Shown here piece by piece: positions 51,278 through 59,701 of a stretch of DNA of 64,000 bases (positions are counted from its first letter, which is position 1; the number at the start of each line of letters is the position of its first letter). The DNA is from JAKRSE01 sp943369295 (GTDB lineage Bacteria > Armatimonadota > Fimbriimonadia > Fimbriimonadales > Fimbriimonadaceae), in assembly GCA_943369295.1 (NCBI GenBank), contig CALRMU020000003.1, positions 434,001 through 498,000 on the forward strand, in the 5' to 3' direction. Under the pieces are notes generated by a model. It saw only the letters and a program-made list of their open reading frames with translations. It made no database searches and was not told the origin of the DNA. A program made the translations under genes and the position numbers.

Positions 51278-52399
51278 CTAGTACCTATATGATGCAGCCA
51301 TTGGCTGATCGGAAGGCATCATGTCTGAGGCAAGAGCATAGACAAGACCCTTCTTGGTTAGAGTCTGAGTCGCTGCGTAGTTGACGATTTCATCTTCCTC
51401 CGGTGTGTTTCCGATTCGATCAACTGCGACAAACAATGTCGCCACACGGCCAGCCTCAGAAGCTTCTGTCACTTCTCCTTGGTCGGCAGAAGCAATTCCA
51501 GTTCCCAAAAGCTCGTGAAAGGCATCGATTGCTTTGAGTGTGCTTTGCTCAAAGTAGGGCTCTGCGACAGCCCAAGCTGATTCATGAATGGCTTCTGGAG
51601 TGGCCCTGTCCTGACTGCCATGAACTTCACCCTCAAGCAGATTCCCTGAGTTGTTGGCCTGCCGGTAGAGTGGTAGAAGAAATGCGACGCCAGCGAGGAC
51701 GATTGGTGCTGGATGCTGTTTAAGGGTCGCCGCCAGAGCCGTATCAACCCGATCAAAGTAGCGTTTAAGATCGGCCTTGTGCTGCTCCATGCTGCCTTCA
51801 TCACCTTCACCGAAGGAAATTCCTATCGGAGCACCAGTACGAGCACCACTATTGCCGGATGACCAGTTTCTATCCTGTCCAGTTTCTCCTCTGCCTATCG
51901 CCTCCGACATGCCTGCTGGCAGACCATCAATTGTCAGCTCCTGAAAGCTGAAACGAGTGGCATCAAAGAGGCGAACCTGGTTTTCACTAACTGCCAAGAT
52001 ATAGAACTGGTCTTGGCTTGAAAGCAGCGGAAGCAGTGGAGTGATGAGGAAGGAACTTGACACCAACTGCGCAGCCTGCACGGAAATGGGCAGTTGAAAA
52101 ACCTTGTGAAATCCTTGGCAAGCGAATAGAGCCAATCCGTCCGCTTGATGATTCCAGAACTGCTCATCTGTGATAAACGTCGAAAGGCTCTGAGTGTAAG
52201 CCTCAATCTCGTCATGGCTCATGCCCCTTTCAGACAAGGACTGACCGACATCCTTTAAAAGGTTCTTAAGATGAATCGCACCCTGGATCACCTCTTTTCC
52301 GCTTCGATGAGTCGGAATAAAGATTGATATACAGGCACCTTCAGCCGAATTCATCAGTTGGATGATGTCGGAGATGGAAGGAACGCTAATGCTGCTCAT
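51278..52399 (-). CDS. baeRF family-3-like protein (release-factor-related fold)
   Basis: This 373-residue protein resembles the bacterial archaeo-eukaryotic release-factor family: CISIFIPTHRSGKEVIQGAI near the N-terminus with IHLKNLLKDVGQSL, a middle Lsm-like/eRF1 domain-2-like part, and a final domain ending ASDMMPSDQPMAASYRY like the C-terminus of baeRF3. Members probably act on stalled or hibernating ribosomes but are untested. ATG 52399 is used; ATG at 52444 would add 15 residues. A Gly/Ser-rich loop (SSGNSGARTGA) interrupts the middle. No hibernation factor is adjacent. Confidence 0.78.
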   Translation of the reverse strand: MSSISVPSISDIIQLMNSAEGACISIFIPTHRSGKEVIQGAIHLKNLLKDVGQSLSERGMSHDEIEAYTQSLSTFITDEQFWNHQADGLALFACQGFHKVFQLPISVQAAQLVSSSFLITPLLPLLSSQDQFYILAVSENQVRLFDATRFSFQELTIDGLPAGMSEAIGRGETGQDRNWSSGNSGARTGAPIGISFGEGDEGSMEQHKADLKRYFDRVDTALAATLKQHPAPIVLAGVAFLLPLYRQANNSGNLLEGEVHGSQDRATPEAIHESAWAVAEPYFEQSTLKAIDAFHELLGTGIASADQGEVTEASEAGRVATLFVAVDRIGNTPEEDEIVNYAATQTLTKKGLVYALASDMMPSDQPMAASYRY

Positions 52400-52467
52400 A
52401 CTCTTGCGTACTCCTCGATCAACGCTCGGAGGAAGGTCTCGCAAGAACTGAGCAGTTCGGGAGAAAA

Positions 52468-53430
52468 CTAAGCTAACTGCGCCGTCAAAAAGCTTCTCAG
52501 GTCAGCTTCCGCCACGCCTGGCTCGCCTGGCGCCACATTGTTCAGCTTCCCTTCCTTCATCCAATCTTCCAATTGACCAACCAGTTCAAACAGGTGATCA
52601 AACGAATCCACGACGAAAAGCAGAGGCTGATAATGATCAATCTCAAAGGACTGATTGATCACCCATTCCAGCTGAATCGGAAAGCGTTGAACCGAAGGAT
52701 CTTCGATGCAGTGACTAATTTCACCATGAGAACTGAGAAGGCCGCTTCCGTAGACCTTCAGCCCCTTGCCTTGGTCATCTTTCATTAAGCCGAATTCAAT
52801 GGTGAACCAAAAGAAGCGAGCCAGAGCCTTGATAATGCTGTCGAGTCTACGGACCTGCTCGCCTTTGTCGGGGATAGCCTGAACGATTTCTGCCGCCGTT
52901 CTGGCGCACTCCCCAAATCTCACAAGGGCATCGGCAAAGGCTCGGTCAGTGTGCATCGGCACATGGCCAGCAATATCGTGAAATATGTCTGGCTCGGGCA
53001 GATAATCGAGCGATCCCAGGCTCCTCACCGTGATTGTGGTTGGAAACTCTCTTTGTCGAAGACAATCGAAAAAGAGAAATGCTGGAACATAGCCGCTGAC
53101 CGGCTTTGCTTTGAACCCAGTCAGAGGATTTAGAAACTTGTTGACGTCGTCCAGCAGAGGCACGCGATCTGGATTCAGACAAAGATTCGCAATGCCTGCC
53201 AGGAAATGCTTGTTCGCGTACTTTTCCCACTCTGGCAGCATTCTTAGATACAAAAGTCGCCAAGCTTCGTGGTTCTCGGCTGAATAGAGCTCGTAGGGCT
53301 GTGAGATGTACAGCTCGCCCCGGGCCTGAGCCGCCTCAATAAAGGGGGCCTTGGTAGTCGTCATGCCGAAGCCCTGACTGCCTTCGCCCGGAACCGCGCC
53401 ATTGAGATTCAGCGAATTTGAAGCTGCCAT
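52468..53430 (-). CDS. phhA: Phenylalanine 4-monooxygenase
   Basis: This 320-residue iron- and pterin-dependent hydroxylase turns phenylalanine into tyrosine. The iron ligands are His151 and His156 (in PDIFHDIAGHVPMH) and Glu212 (in FWFTIEFGL). PLTGFKAKPVSGYVP fits the substrate-cap region. The first ~25 residues are low-complexity and may be non-conserved; ATG 53430 is kept as it has the AAGAGAAG-type site (GATCTCTTCTC on the plus strand). No pterin carbinolamine dehydratase gene is adjacent. The upstream terminator at 53486 separates it from the small lipoprotein gene. Confidence 0.94.
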   Translation of the reverse strand: MAASNSLNLNGAVPGEGSQGFGMTTTKAPFIEAAQARGELYISQPYELYSAENHEAWRLLYLRMLPEWEKYANKHFLAGIANLCLNPDRVPLLDDVNKFLNPLTGFKAKPVSGYVPAFLFFDCLRQREFPTTITVRSLGSLDYLPEPDIFHDIAGHVPMHTDRAFADALVRFGECARTAAEIVQAIPDKGEQVRRLDSIIKALARFFWFTIEFGLMKDDQGKGLKVYGSGLLSSHGEISHCIEDPSVQRFPIQLEWVINQSFEIDHYQPLLFVVDSFDHLFELVGQLEDWMKEGKLNNVAPGEPGVAEADLRSFLTAQLA

Positions 53431-53479
53431 GAGAAGAGATCCTCTTTGATCTACGAATGATTGTGGCAGGAGCCAGAAG

Positions 53480-53510
53480 CAAAAATAGGCCGCCTTGATA
53501 AGGCGGCCTA
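53480..53510 (-). terminator. Intrinsic terminator between the small lipoprotein gene and phhA
   Basis: An 11-bp perfect stem TAGGCCGCCTT / AAGGCGGCCTA with a 3-nt loop is followed on the minus strand by TTTTTGCTTC. It ends the 53531-53815 transcript. Confidence 0.93.
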
Positions 53511-53530
53511 TACTGCCAAAAATTCAAACC

Positions 53531-53815
53531 TTAGGGTCGTCCGGTTGGGGCGGCTTCGCCGCCGCCAGCTTCCCGAATCTCCTTCTTCCAGGCAGCTTTC
53601 TGCTCCTGCGAAACAGGCAGCCCGTCAATGGCCGCATCTTTCATTGCCAAGCCCATGCCAGTGTTGCTTTTAATGGCTGCAAACCTTTCTTCAGCAGGCA
53701 GCTTCTGAAAGTCTGCTGCGACATTTTCACCGGTTGCAGGACCGTTTTCAGCACAGCCTGCTGTGATGCCAAGCGAGGCAATTGCCAAAGCCACTAAGAA
53801 AATTCTAAAGATCAT
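53531..53815 (-). CDS. Small lipoprotein, unknown
   Basis: This 94-residue protein has a signal ending in lipobox ITAGC (Cys21). The mature 73 residues are helical (FQKLPAEERFAAIKSNTG, VSQEQKAAWKKEI), Ala/Glu/Lys-rich, with a Gly/Pro C-terminus. No family was recognised. It lies just downstream of the prepilin gene on the same strand, but a hairpin (53837-53866) lies between. A clear AGGAAAGAA ribosome site precedes the ATG. Confidence 0.65.
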   Translation of the reverse strand: MIFRIFLVALAIASLGITAGCAENGPATGENVAADFQKLPAEERFAAIKSNTGMGLAMKDAAIDGLPVSQEQKAAWKKEIREAGGGEAAPTGRP

Positions 53816-53836
53816 TTCTTTCCTCTTTTGAAGTTT

Positions 53837-53866
53837 TTCTCCCCTCCTACATTGAAGAGGGGAGAA
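53837..53866 (-). other. Intergenic hairpin after the prepilin gene
   Basis: TTCTCCCCTC (53837-53846) pairs perfectly with GAGGGGAGAA (53857-53866) around a 10-nt loop. On the minus strand the following bases are AAACTTC, with no U-run, so it may be an mRNA-stabilising or processing hairpin instead of a true terminator. Confidence 0.45.
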
Positions 53867-53882
53867 GACATGTCAGGTTAAC

Positions 53883-54767
53883 TTACTTAACCTTGGTGTG
53901 TGCCCAATCAAAGCCCCAGGCCTTGAAGTCAGTTCTTCGCCAGCTATTGCCCTGAGTTGCATCCTGCTCGTCGCAGGTTTCAAATCCACAGGGGTGAATA
54001 GCGCGGAACTTCTGGTGCTGAACGTGACCGTCAAGGTAGCTGACGTTCGAACCCTGAGCGAAGCTGCCCTTGAAATTGGCGCCCCAGAATGACTGGTAAG
54101 CACCGGTGGCTCCATTGCCGCACTGACCGTCAACGCAGCCTCCTGGCCACTGGCTGCCGATCGAGGGGAAGGTGCTCCACATGGCAACCTTGGCCACGTT
54201 GGTCACCTTGCCGTCGGTCATGTTCATACCGAAGTCAGCAGTGTTGTGGGTAGCACCCTCGCCCCACCAGGGATCCTGACAGGGCATGTTAAAGCCACCC
54301 TGCAGAGAGTCGTTCCACTGGTAGTCAAGGGGGAAGTAAACGTCGTCGTACCAGTTGGCAGCGCCGCGAGTCGAAGCCTGAAGACCACCCATGCAGCCTG
54401 CATTCGGTCGGCTCATGTAGAAACCGAAGCCGTTGCCAGCCTGCTTGGTGTTCCAAGTTCCTCGTCTGTAAGCGGACTTGGGTGATCGGAAGACATCCTT
54501 GTTCTTGATGTAGGGCTGGAACTTGACGGCGTTGCCGTAGAACTCAGGCCACAGGGCGAAAGGAAGGGTGTCGTCGTAGTCACCAGCATAAAGAATCGCC
54601 GAGGTGGTGATGTTCTTCATGTTGCTGATGTCCGTGGTCTTCTTGGCGGCATCCTTTGCCTGAGCAAAAACTGGGAAAAGGATAGCAGCGAGAATGGCGA
54701 TGATTGCGATGACGACCAGGAGCTCGATAAGAGTGAAGCCCTGACGTCGCTGTCGGTTGATGTTCAT
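53883..54767 (-). CDS. Type IV-pilin-like prepilin (DUF1559-type architecture)
   Basis: This 294-residue protein has a basic leader (MNINRQRRQG), the prepilin peptidase site G/F, and the hydrophobic FTLIELLVVIAIIAILAAI, continuing with the FPVFAQAKDAAKKT segment often seen in Armatimonadota pseudopilins. The C-terminal domain has Cys residues and ends with YLDGHVQHQKFR, the DGH pattern typical of the DUF1559-like group. Its function may be pili or type II secretion. ATG 54767 is preferred to GTG 54779. It lies 29 bp downstream of the GH13 gene, so it may be co-transcribed with it. Confidence 0.85.
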   Translation of the reverse strand: MNINRQRRQGFTLIELLVVIAIIAILAAILFPVFAQAKDAAKKTTDISNMKNITTSAILYAGDYDDTLPFALWPEFYGNAVKFQPYIKNKDVFRSPKSAYRRGTWNTKQAGNGFGFYMSRPNAGCMGGLQASTRGAANWYDDVYFPLDYQWNDSLQGGFNMPCQDPWWGEGATHNTADFGMNMTDGKVTNVAKVAMWSTFPSIGSQWPGGCVDGQCGNGATGAYQSFWGANFKGSFAQGSNVSYLDGHVQHQKFRAIHPCGFETCDEQDATQGNSWRRTDFKAWGFDWAHTKVK

Positions 54768-54796
54768 TGTAGTGCTCACGTTTGAGAGAAAAGATT

Positions 54797-56851
54797 CTAG
54801 TTCGCAAGAATCACGGCTCCCGATGTGGGGGCCAGGGTCAGGCGGAGAACTCCGCGATGAGGGCGAACGATGGTGGCGCTGCCAAGGCCATCGCGAAGTT
54901 TAAGACGCGACCAAGACTCCCAGTCTTGGTCAAGAGGCAAATCCATGACTTGCTCCTCGCCGGAGCGGTTGATTAAAACTAGGCACCGATTTTCACCTTC
55001 GGTTCTTGAAAAACCAAAGACCTGATCGGACTTGAGGTTAAGGGGCTGGGGATCCCCCCTTTTCAATGCGGGAACGCTGTTTCGAAGACTGACTAGTTTC
55101 TGATAATGCCGAAGCATTTGATTGTCAGACGTCGCTTGTTCCCATTGCATTCCCTTGCGGTTCATGGGGTCAGCTCCACCAGCCATGCCAATCTCATCTC
55201 CGTAGTAGATTGAGGGTGAACCTGGCCAAGTGAGAAGCAAGGTAGCTCCGAGCGCTGCCAGTTTTTTGTCACCGCCACACTCATTTAAGAACCGAGGTGT
55301 ATCGTGGCTGCCCAGCAGGTTCATCAGGTTGTGGCTGACCTGCGGTCGGTAGCTGTGAAAAACTTTGAAGAGATGGTCGGAAGCCTGCTTTGAATTCCAG
55401 CTTCCTTTTGCGATCCAATTGATGGCAGCCTGACGGAACTCATAGCCCATCTGGGAATCCCATTGGTCGCCCTTCAGCCACTGGCTGCCCTCTCCCCAAT
55501 GCTCGCCAATGATCCACTTGTTGGCATCAAGAGACTTCACCCTTTGGCGGAATGCGCGCCAGAAATCCATCGAGACTTCATTGGCAACATCCAGTCTCCA
55601 GCCAGCGATCTCGGCATTTTTGTGCCAGAAGTCAACCACGTCGAGCATGGCAGCCCTGGCCTCCGGGTTTTCGAGATTCACCTTGGGCATGGAACCGAAG
55701 CCGTTCCAAGCCATGTAGTTCGGAGTTCGGCCGGTGTCGATCGGGAAGTTCTGAATGAAGTACCAATCTCTGAACTGGGAATTGGCTCCCTTGTTCTTGA
55801 GATCGGCGAAAGCAGGAAAATCGGTAGAAGTGTGGTTAAAGACCCCGTCAAGAATAGTCTTGATTCCTTTCGATTTCAGCTCTTTGGTCATGGCAGCAAA
55901 TTCTTCATTCGTGCCAAATCGCCAATCGATTTTCGTGTAATCCGTTGTCTCGTACCGGTGATTACTGGGGCCGTAGAAAACAGGATTGAAGTAGATCGCT
56001 CCAACACCCAGATCCTTCAGGTAACCCTGCTTCGACCTGACTCCGGCAATGTCGCCACCGAACCAATTGAAGAACTTAGGCTCGGCATTCCATGCCTCAA
56101 CTCCTTCAGGATCGTTAGCCTTGCTTCCGTTGGAAAACCGATCGGCAAAAATCTGATAGAGAACCGTTCCTGCGGTCCAGGCGGGAACTTCACTTCCCTT
56201 CAAGGCAGAAGCTTTCACCTTGAAGGGCTCTTTTGAACCAAGACCACCAGACCCCAAAGCGAGAGTCTTGCCGCCATCCTTAACTTCAAAAGTGTAAGAA
56301 ATATCCCCACCCTTAAAAGGAATGACTGCCTGACGGACTTCCAAAAGTTCATCCGAGGTCAGCTTTCTCAGACGGTGCCGCTTGCCACCAATCAGAACTG
56401 AAGTCTCTTCAACATCGTTCGGCCGGACGGTGACACGGATTCTGGCCTGCCCTCGCCAGACATTGAAATCGAGCGACTGAGGATCGTGCTTGATAACAGA
56501 AGTCGAAAGGACTCCGTCCCCCAGCTTGGCGGCCTGAGAATAGTCTGCAGGAACCAGATTCAGAATCGAATTGGCATTGCCATCAGCATCCTGTTCCGAC
56601 TTCGCCTTTGGATCAGTCACCCAATTCGTACCGTTAATGACGAACTTGTAGAGGTGTCTGCCCGGCTTAAGAGGGAGAGTCAGCTTCCAAACCTTTCCAG
56701 AAGCATCCTGCTTCATCGGCATGGCCGTTGCATTCCAGCCATTAAAGGTTCCGGCCAGAGCCACTGACTTGACTGGATTCTCACTTACGAATACGAATTC
56801 ATGACTGAGAGTAACAGAGAGAATGAGGCCAGGAACGAGGGCGCCGATCAT
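54797..56851 (-). CDS. GH13 alpha-glucan hydrolase (neopullulanase/cyclomaltodextrinase-like) with CBM48-type domain
   Basis: This 684-residue secreted enzyme has a short signal (MIGALVPGLILSVTLS) and then an AMPK-beta/CBM48-type glycogen-binding fold at ~18-100 (FVSENPVKSVALAGTFNGWN). A second N-domain lies at ~125-220, then the GH13 barrel starts at AGTVLYQIFADRF. Catalytic residues are Asp421 (AGWRLDVANE), Glu450 (IIGEHWGEG) and Asp517 (NLLGSHDTPR), with region II DGVFNHTS. It hydrolyses alpha-1,4 (and perhaps alpha-1,6) glucans. The start overlaps the LacI stop (4 bp), so the regulator and enzyme are translated together. Subfamily is inferred from domain layout. Confidence 0.9.
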   Translation of the reverse strand: MIGALVPGLILSVTLSHEFVFVSENPVKSVALAGTFNGWNATAMPMKQDASGKVWKLTLPLKPGRHLYKFVINGTNWVTDPKAKSEQDADGNANSILNLVPADYSQAAKLGDGVLSTSVIKHDPQSLDFNVWRGQARIRVTVRPNDVEETSVLIGGKRHRLRKLTSDELLEVRQAVIPFKGGDISYTFEVKDGGKTLALGSGGLGSKEPFKVKASALKGSEVPAWTAGTVLYQIFADRFSNGSKANDPEGVEAWNAEPKFFNWFGGDIAGVRSKQGYLKDLGVGAIYFNPVFYGPSNHRYETTDYTKIDWRFGTNEEFAAMTKELKSKGIKTILDGVFNHTSTDFPAFADLKNKGANSQFRDWYFIQNFPIDTGRTPNYMAWNGFGSMPKVNLENPEARAAMLDVVDFWHKNAEIAGWRLDVANEVSMDFWRAFRQRVKSLDANKWIIGEHWGEGSQWLKGDQWDSQMGYEFRQAAINWIAKGSWNSKQASDHLFKVFHSYRPQVSHNLMNLLGSHDTPRFLNECGGDKKLAALGATLLLTWPGSPSIYYGDEIGMAGGADPMNRKGMQWEQATSDNQMLRHYQKLVSLRNSVPALKRGDPQPLNLKSDQVFGFSRTEGENRCLVLINRSGEEQVMDLPLDQDWESWSRLKLRDGLGSATIVRPHRGVLRLTLAPTSGAVILAN

Positions 56852-57864
56852 ACTGCCCCTCCCGGTTTTTGGCTCGAACGACGCACTTTCAGTTCACAGG
56901 GAACGATAAGTCTCGAGGTTTCGTCCTTGGGGAATTCAATTCTCTGGATCAAAAGCCGACAGGCTTCGCTAACGAGCTGAGGCACGTTGAGATTGACCGA
57001 GGTCAAGCCACCCTCCACCGTCTGGCAAAGAGAAGTATCGTTGAAGCTGACGATTCCCAGGTCGTCGGGAATTCTGAGACCAAGCAGTCTGGCCGACAGG
57101 GTCACCCCGAGGGCCATAAAGTCATCTTGGACAACCAGTGCCTGTGGTCGAGTCGGTCCGGCGAGAATTCTGAGAGCGGCTTCTTCTGCAGAAGAAATTC
57201 CGAAGGCAGAATTCCAGACCATCTCCTTCAGGCCTCTTTCTCGCATAGCCAGGCTGTAACCCATCACGCGATCGTCACTGACCTGGACACCAGCTGGTCC
57301 GGCAAGGCAGCCGACGCTTCTGTAGCCACGGTCCAAAAGATGCAATGCGGCCATCCTTGCCGCCAAAACGTTGTCGTTATCCACCGAATCAACTTCGATG
57401 CAGCCTGGATTGCCCAGCACGACGAAGGGGAACTTGTCCTTCTGCAGCTGAGCCATGCGAGGGTCGCTGGTCTCAGGTTCAACAACGATCAAGCCATCGA
57501 CTCGGCGAGTCCTAAGCAGTTCCTCATAGACCTCTGCCTGGCTCTCAGAGGAATGAGCGATGTCGATGCAGAGATGGTAGGGTGTTCCAATCAGGACGCT
57601 GGTGATTTCTGAAACCAACCGGGAAAAGAAGGGGTCGTCCTTAATCGCTCCCTCTTCCCTCTTCAAAACGAGGCCGACGAGGTGAGCTTGACGAGAACGA
57701 AGAGACCGTGCGCGAGAATCAGCAAAGTAGTTTTGCCGCTTCATGGCGTCGAGGACCCTGTTTCGGAGGTCAGGCTCAACGCGGCTGTCTCCCGCAAGCA
57801 CTCTGCTTACGGTTGCCTGGGAAACCCTGGCTAGCTTGGCGATGTCCTGTTGAGTCACTCTCAT
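56848..57864 (-). CDS. LacI-family transcriptional regulator
   Basis: This 338-residue protein has a LacI headpiece (TQQDIAKLARVSQATVSRVL, then the hinge LRSRQAHLVGLV) and a sugar-binding effector domain with VDGLIVVEP, SVDNDNVLAARMAALHLL and DDLGIVSFNDT. It should control the GH13 gene, with which it overlaps by 4 bp, most likely in response to malto-oligosaccharides. That is inference from context. The ATG is within a 6-bp hairpin (57862-57879). Two palindromic sites lie upstream at 57900 and 57911 as candidate operators. Confidence 0.92.
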   Translation of the reverse strand: MRVTQQDIAKLARVSQATVSRVLAGDSRVEPDLRNRVLDAMKRQNYFADSRARSLRSRQAHLVGLVLKREEGAIKDDPFFSRLVSEITSVLIGTPYHLCIDIAHSSESQAEVYEELLRTRRVDGLIVVEPETSDPRMAQLQKDKFPFVVLGNPGCIEVDSVDNDNVLAARMAALHLLDRGYRSVGCLAGPAGVQVSDDRVMGYSLAMRERGLKEMVWNSAFGISSAEEAALRILAGPTRPQALVVQDDFMALGVTLSARLLGLRIPDDLGIVSFNDTSLCQTVEGGLTSVNLNVPQLVSEACRLLIQRIEFPKDETSRLIVPCELKVRRSSQKPGGAV

Positions 57865-57879
57865 CGGTTCTTTCCGATG
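57862..57879 (-). promoter_or_regulatory. Hairpin containing the LacI-type start codon
   Basis: On the minus strand CATCGG pairs with CCGATG around AAAGAA. The second arm contains the ATG start, and the loop holds the only SD-like bases (GGAAAG). This could limit translation of the regulator and thus of the coupled GH13 gene. Confidence 0.4.
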
Positions 57880-57899
57880 CTGAGAAGTCCCCTGCGTCG

Positions 57900-57923
57900 G
57901 AGAATTCTCAGGAATTCGTATTC
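57900..57923. promoter_or_regulatory. Palindromes GAGAATTCTC and GAATTCGTATTC upstream of the LacI-type gene
   Basis: A perfect 10-bp palindrome GAGAATTCTC (57900-57909) is followed by GAATTCGTATTC (57912-57923), itself nearly palindromic. They lie about 40-60 bp before the LacI-type start, where an autoregulatory operator would be expected. The rest of the 57880-58060 spacer shows nothing certain. Confidence 0.4.
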
Positions 57924-58067
57924 TTCAATCACGAAGATATCAGATGAGACGAAGAGAATGCAAGAGCGGTTCCAACAATTATTTAGGCCAAAACCGACTG
58001 ATTAGTCTGTTTGAACCTGAAGAATCAATGAATACAGGCGAATGATCTCAGAATACGAAGCCTGAAA

Positions 58068-58096
58068 AAGGGCCAAATCAAGCTGATCTGGCCCTT
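58068..58096 (-). terminator. Terminator downstream of the 58125 gene
   Basis: AAGGGCCA (58068-58075) pairs with TGGCCCTT (58089-58096), and inner bases extend the stem. The minus-strand product ends in CTTTTTCAGG. Confidence 0.75.
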
Positions 58097-58124
58097 GAAT
58101 CGAGAATTTTTGGGAATCTGAGAA

Positions 58125-58484
58125 TCAGAAGTCGTACTTGGGTCCTTTGCTTGCCACCAGGTTCCAAACAAAGATTCCGACAGCACCAGCCAGATTGAGC
58201 ACCAAGACCCCATAGTGCATCACAGCTCTTCCCTGCCCGATCAGGTTGTACTGCTGATAGGCAAAGTCAGTCGCCATCTTGTAGCTGAGCACCGCACCAA
58301 TAAAAACGCCAAATGCAAGGGGAACAAGGGCGAGAAGCCTAAGTCGATATCCCAGATCCGCCTTATCCCTCTTGCTCAAAGGCAGAAAGATGGCCACGCT
58401 GACAATCAAGGGAAGCACGGCATACATAATCAGAGCCCTAGTTTCTGGAGCCTGGTCTGATAGGAGGGCCAAGGTGGGAAACAT
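58125..58484 (-). CDS. Small membrane protein, unknown
   Basis: This 119-residue protein has three to four hydrophobic helices (LIMYAVLPLIVSVAIFL, LLALVPLAFGVFIGAVL, VLVLNLAGAVGIFVWNLV). ATG 58484 is chosen for AAAGAAAG directly upstream; 22 further residues would need an upstream start. No family was recognised. It is flanked by terminators on both sides, so it is a single-gene transcript. It might be a small respiratory or cofactor-related membrane subunit, but nothing in the sequence shows that. Confidence 0.6.
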   Translation of the reverse strand: MFPTLALLSDQAPETRALIMYAVLPLIVSVAIFLPLSKRDKADLGYRLRLLALVPLAFGVFIGAVLSYKMATDFAYQQYNLIGQGRAVMHYGVLVLNLAGAVGIFVWNLVASKGPKYDF

Positions 58485-58554
58485 CTTTCTTTGTATTATT
58501 GGACGAAATCGAGAGAGAACTCCACCCGTGCGGAGGCTTTGATAGAACAAAGGG

Positions 58555-58592
58555 CAAAAACAAAAGGGCAGAAGGCTTTTGCCTTCTGCCCT
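58555..58592 (-). terminator. Intrinsic terminator after the receiver gene
   Basis: A perfect 12-bp stem AGGGCAGAAGGC / GCCTTCTGCCCT with a TTTT loop is followed on the minus strand by TTTGTTTTTGCCC. It lies 19 bp past the stop of the 58611 gene. Confidence 0.92.
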
Positions 58593-58610
58593 AACACTTG
58601 ATTATAAACC

Positions 58611-59012
58611 TTACAGTTCGTAGCGGGAAGAACCGCCGTCGTTGCCACCGCTAGAGATTCGCTTCACAAAGCTGATCAATTCTCGGGGGTTGAATGGCTT
58701 GGTCAGGTACATGTCAGCGCCGTAGGTGTATCCCTCGAACACGTCTCGGTCCTGAGCCTTAGCCGTGAGCATGATCACTGGGAGATCCGCAGTGTCTGCA
58801 TCTCGTCGGAGAGCCTTGAGAACCTCAAAGCCATCCATGTAGGGCATCATGACGTCAAGGACCATCAGGTCGGGCTTTTCAGTCCGGACCTTTTCAAGAC
58901 CCTCCTTGCCGTCGTAGGCTGTAACCACTTTGTAGCCCTCCCTTTCCAGGTTGACCTGGATCAGGCGCACAATGTGGCGCTCATCATCGCACACCAAAAC
59001 CTTCAAAGGCAT
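58611..59012 (-). CDS. Stand-alone response-regulator receiver protein (active type)
   Basis: This 133-residue protein is one receiver domain with a Gly/Ser-rich tail and no output domain. All key residues are in place: Asp9-Asp10 acidic pocket (VCDDERHIV), phospho-acceptor Asp53 (MVLDVMMPYMDG), Thr83 (MLTAKAQ) and Lys105 (LTKPFNPR). Such proteins act in phosphorelays or by binding a partner. The start ATG 59012 is used; an upstream frame begins eight residues earlier. A TTGACA-17-TAGCAT promoter lies ~90 bp upstream. Its nearest relative is the degenerate copy at 59274. A histidine kinase is encoded 2.8 kb away. Confidence 0.9.
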   Translation of the reverse strand: MPLKVLVCDDERHIVRLIQVNLEREGYKVVTAYDGKEGLEKVRTEKPDLMVLDVMMPYMDGFEVLKALRRDADTADLPVIMLTAKAQDRDVFEGYTYGADMYLTKPFNPRELISFVKRISSGGNDGGSSRYEL

Positions 59013-59100
59013 CTTCTCAGTCCACCCATGGCGCAAGGATCAGAGTTCGCAGAGCCAAGCTCAGCTCGGCAGAATCTCTGTCATATGCCAGCAGCTTCGA

Positions 59101-59129
59101 GATGCTACCTCATGCCCTTGGCCGTGTCA
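59101..59129 (-). promoter_or_regulatory. Promoter TTGACA-17-TAGCAT of the receiver gene
   Basis: TTGACA (59124-59129) and TAGCAT (59101-59106) on the minus strand are 17 bp apart. The surrounding bases (CCCTTGG-CCGTGTCAA on the plus strand) are duplicated at 59718-59736 upstream of the second receiver. A leader of about 80 nt precedes the start codon. Confidence 0.6.
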
Positions 59130-59273
59130 AAGGCTAGCGGCTGCGGTGGGTCCCCTTGTTCGCTCTTTAGTTCACCGACGAGAACCATTTTAGGCTGAAG
59201 AGGTGGTGAACCGCCTGTAAAGATGGGAGAACTAGACTTCTGAAATTTTTCTGCAGCCATTTCATCAATCACC

Positions 59274-59630
59274 TCACTGTGGGATTAAACTGCTCAGCTG
59301 CCTGACATCAAATGGCTTTGTCAGAACCAGGTCTGCCCCAACTTGGTAGGATTGAAAGACCAGTTCAGGATCTGCCAGGTCGAGCATTAGAAGGACAAAG
59401 CTCTGGCGGGTCGAAGAATTCCGGCGCACGAGCCGGGTTATTTCCTGACCACTAATGTCTGTCATACCAGACCCGAGGATCATGGTTTCGTGCTTCTCTT
59501 CGATTATTTTCGTCAGGGCCGATGCGCCAGTGAATGTAGGGGCAACGGTCCACCCCATTCCTTCTTGGTTGACTTGAAGCAGCCTTACTATATGTCGCTC
59601 GTGGTCACAAACAAGAATCCTTCCGGGCAT
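59274..59630 (-). CDS. Degenerate receiver (pseudo-receiver) paralogue
   Basis: This 118-residue protein aligns without gaps to the 58611 receiver: ILVCDHERHIVRLLQVNQE against ILVCD-type VLVCDDERHIVRLIQVNLE. The phospho-acceptor Asp53 is Gly (MILGSGMTD), the acidic-pocket Asp10 is His and Thr83 is Leu, while Lys105 is kept (LVLTKPFDVR). It cannot be phosphorylated in the usual way; it may be a constitutively shaped decoy or partner. The reading frame is intact, with no stop codons or frameshift, so it does not look like a simple pseudogene. It lies 0.6 kb from its paralogue, with a related upstream segment. Confidence 0.8.
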   Translation of the reverse strand: MPGRILVCDHERHIVRLLQVNQEGMGWTVAPTFTGASALTKIIEEKHETMILGSGMTDISGQEITRLVRRNSSTRQSFVLLMLDLADPELVFQSYQVGADLVLTKPFDVRQLSSLIPQ

Positions 59631-59701
59631 TACTTATTCTCCATCAGAAGCCTTGCTTCTGCAACATTTAGGCAGCAAAGTTCACAATTCTTGACCACAG
59701 G

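Noticed and set aside
55463..56236. 257-codon plus-strand frame opposite the GH13 gene
   Set aside because: It is an antisense shadow of a well-supported enzyme, with no domain or start signal.
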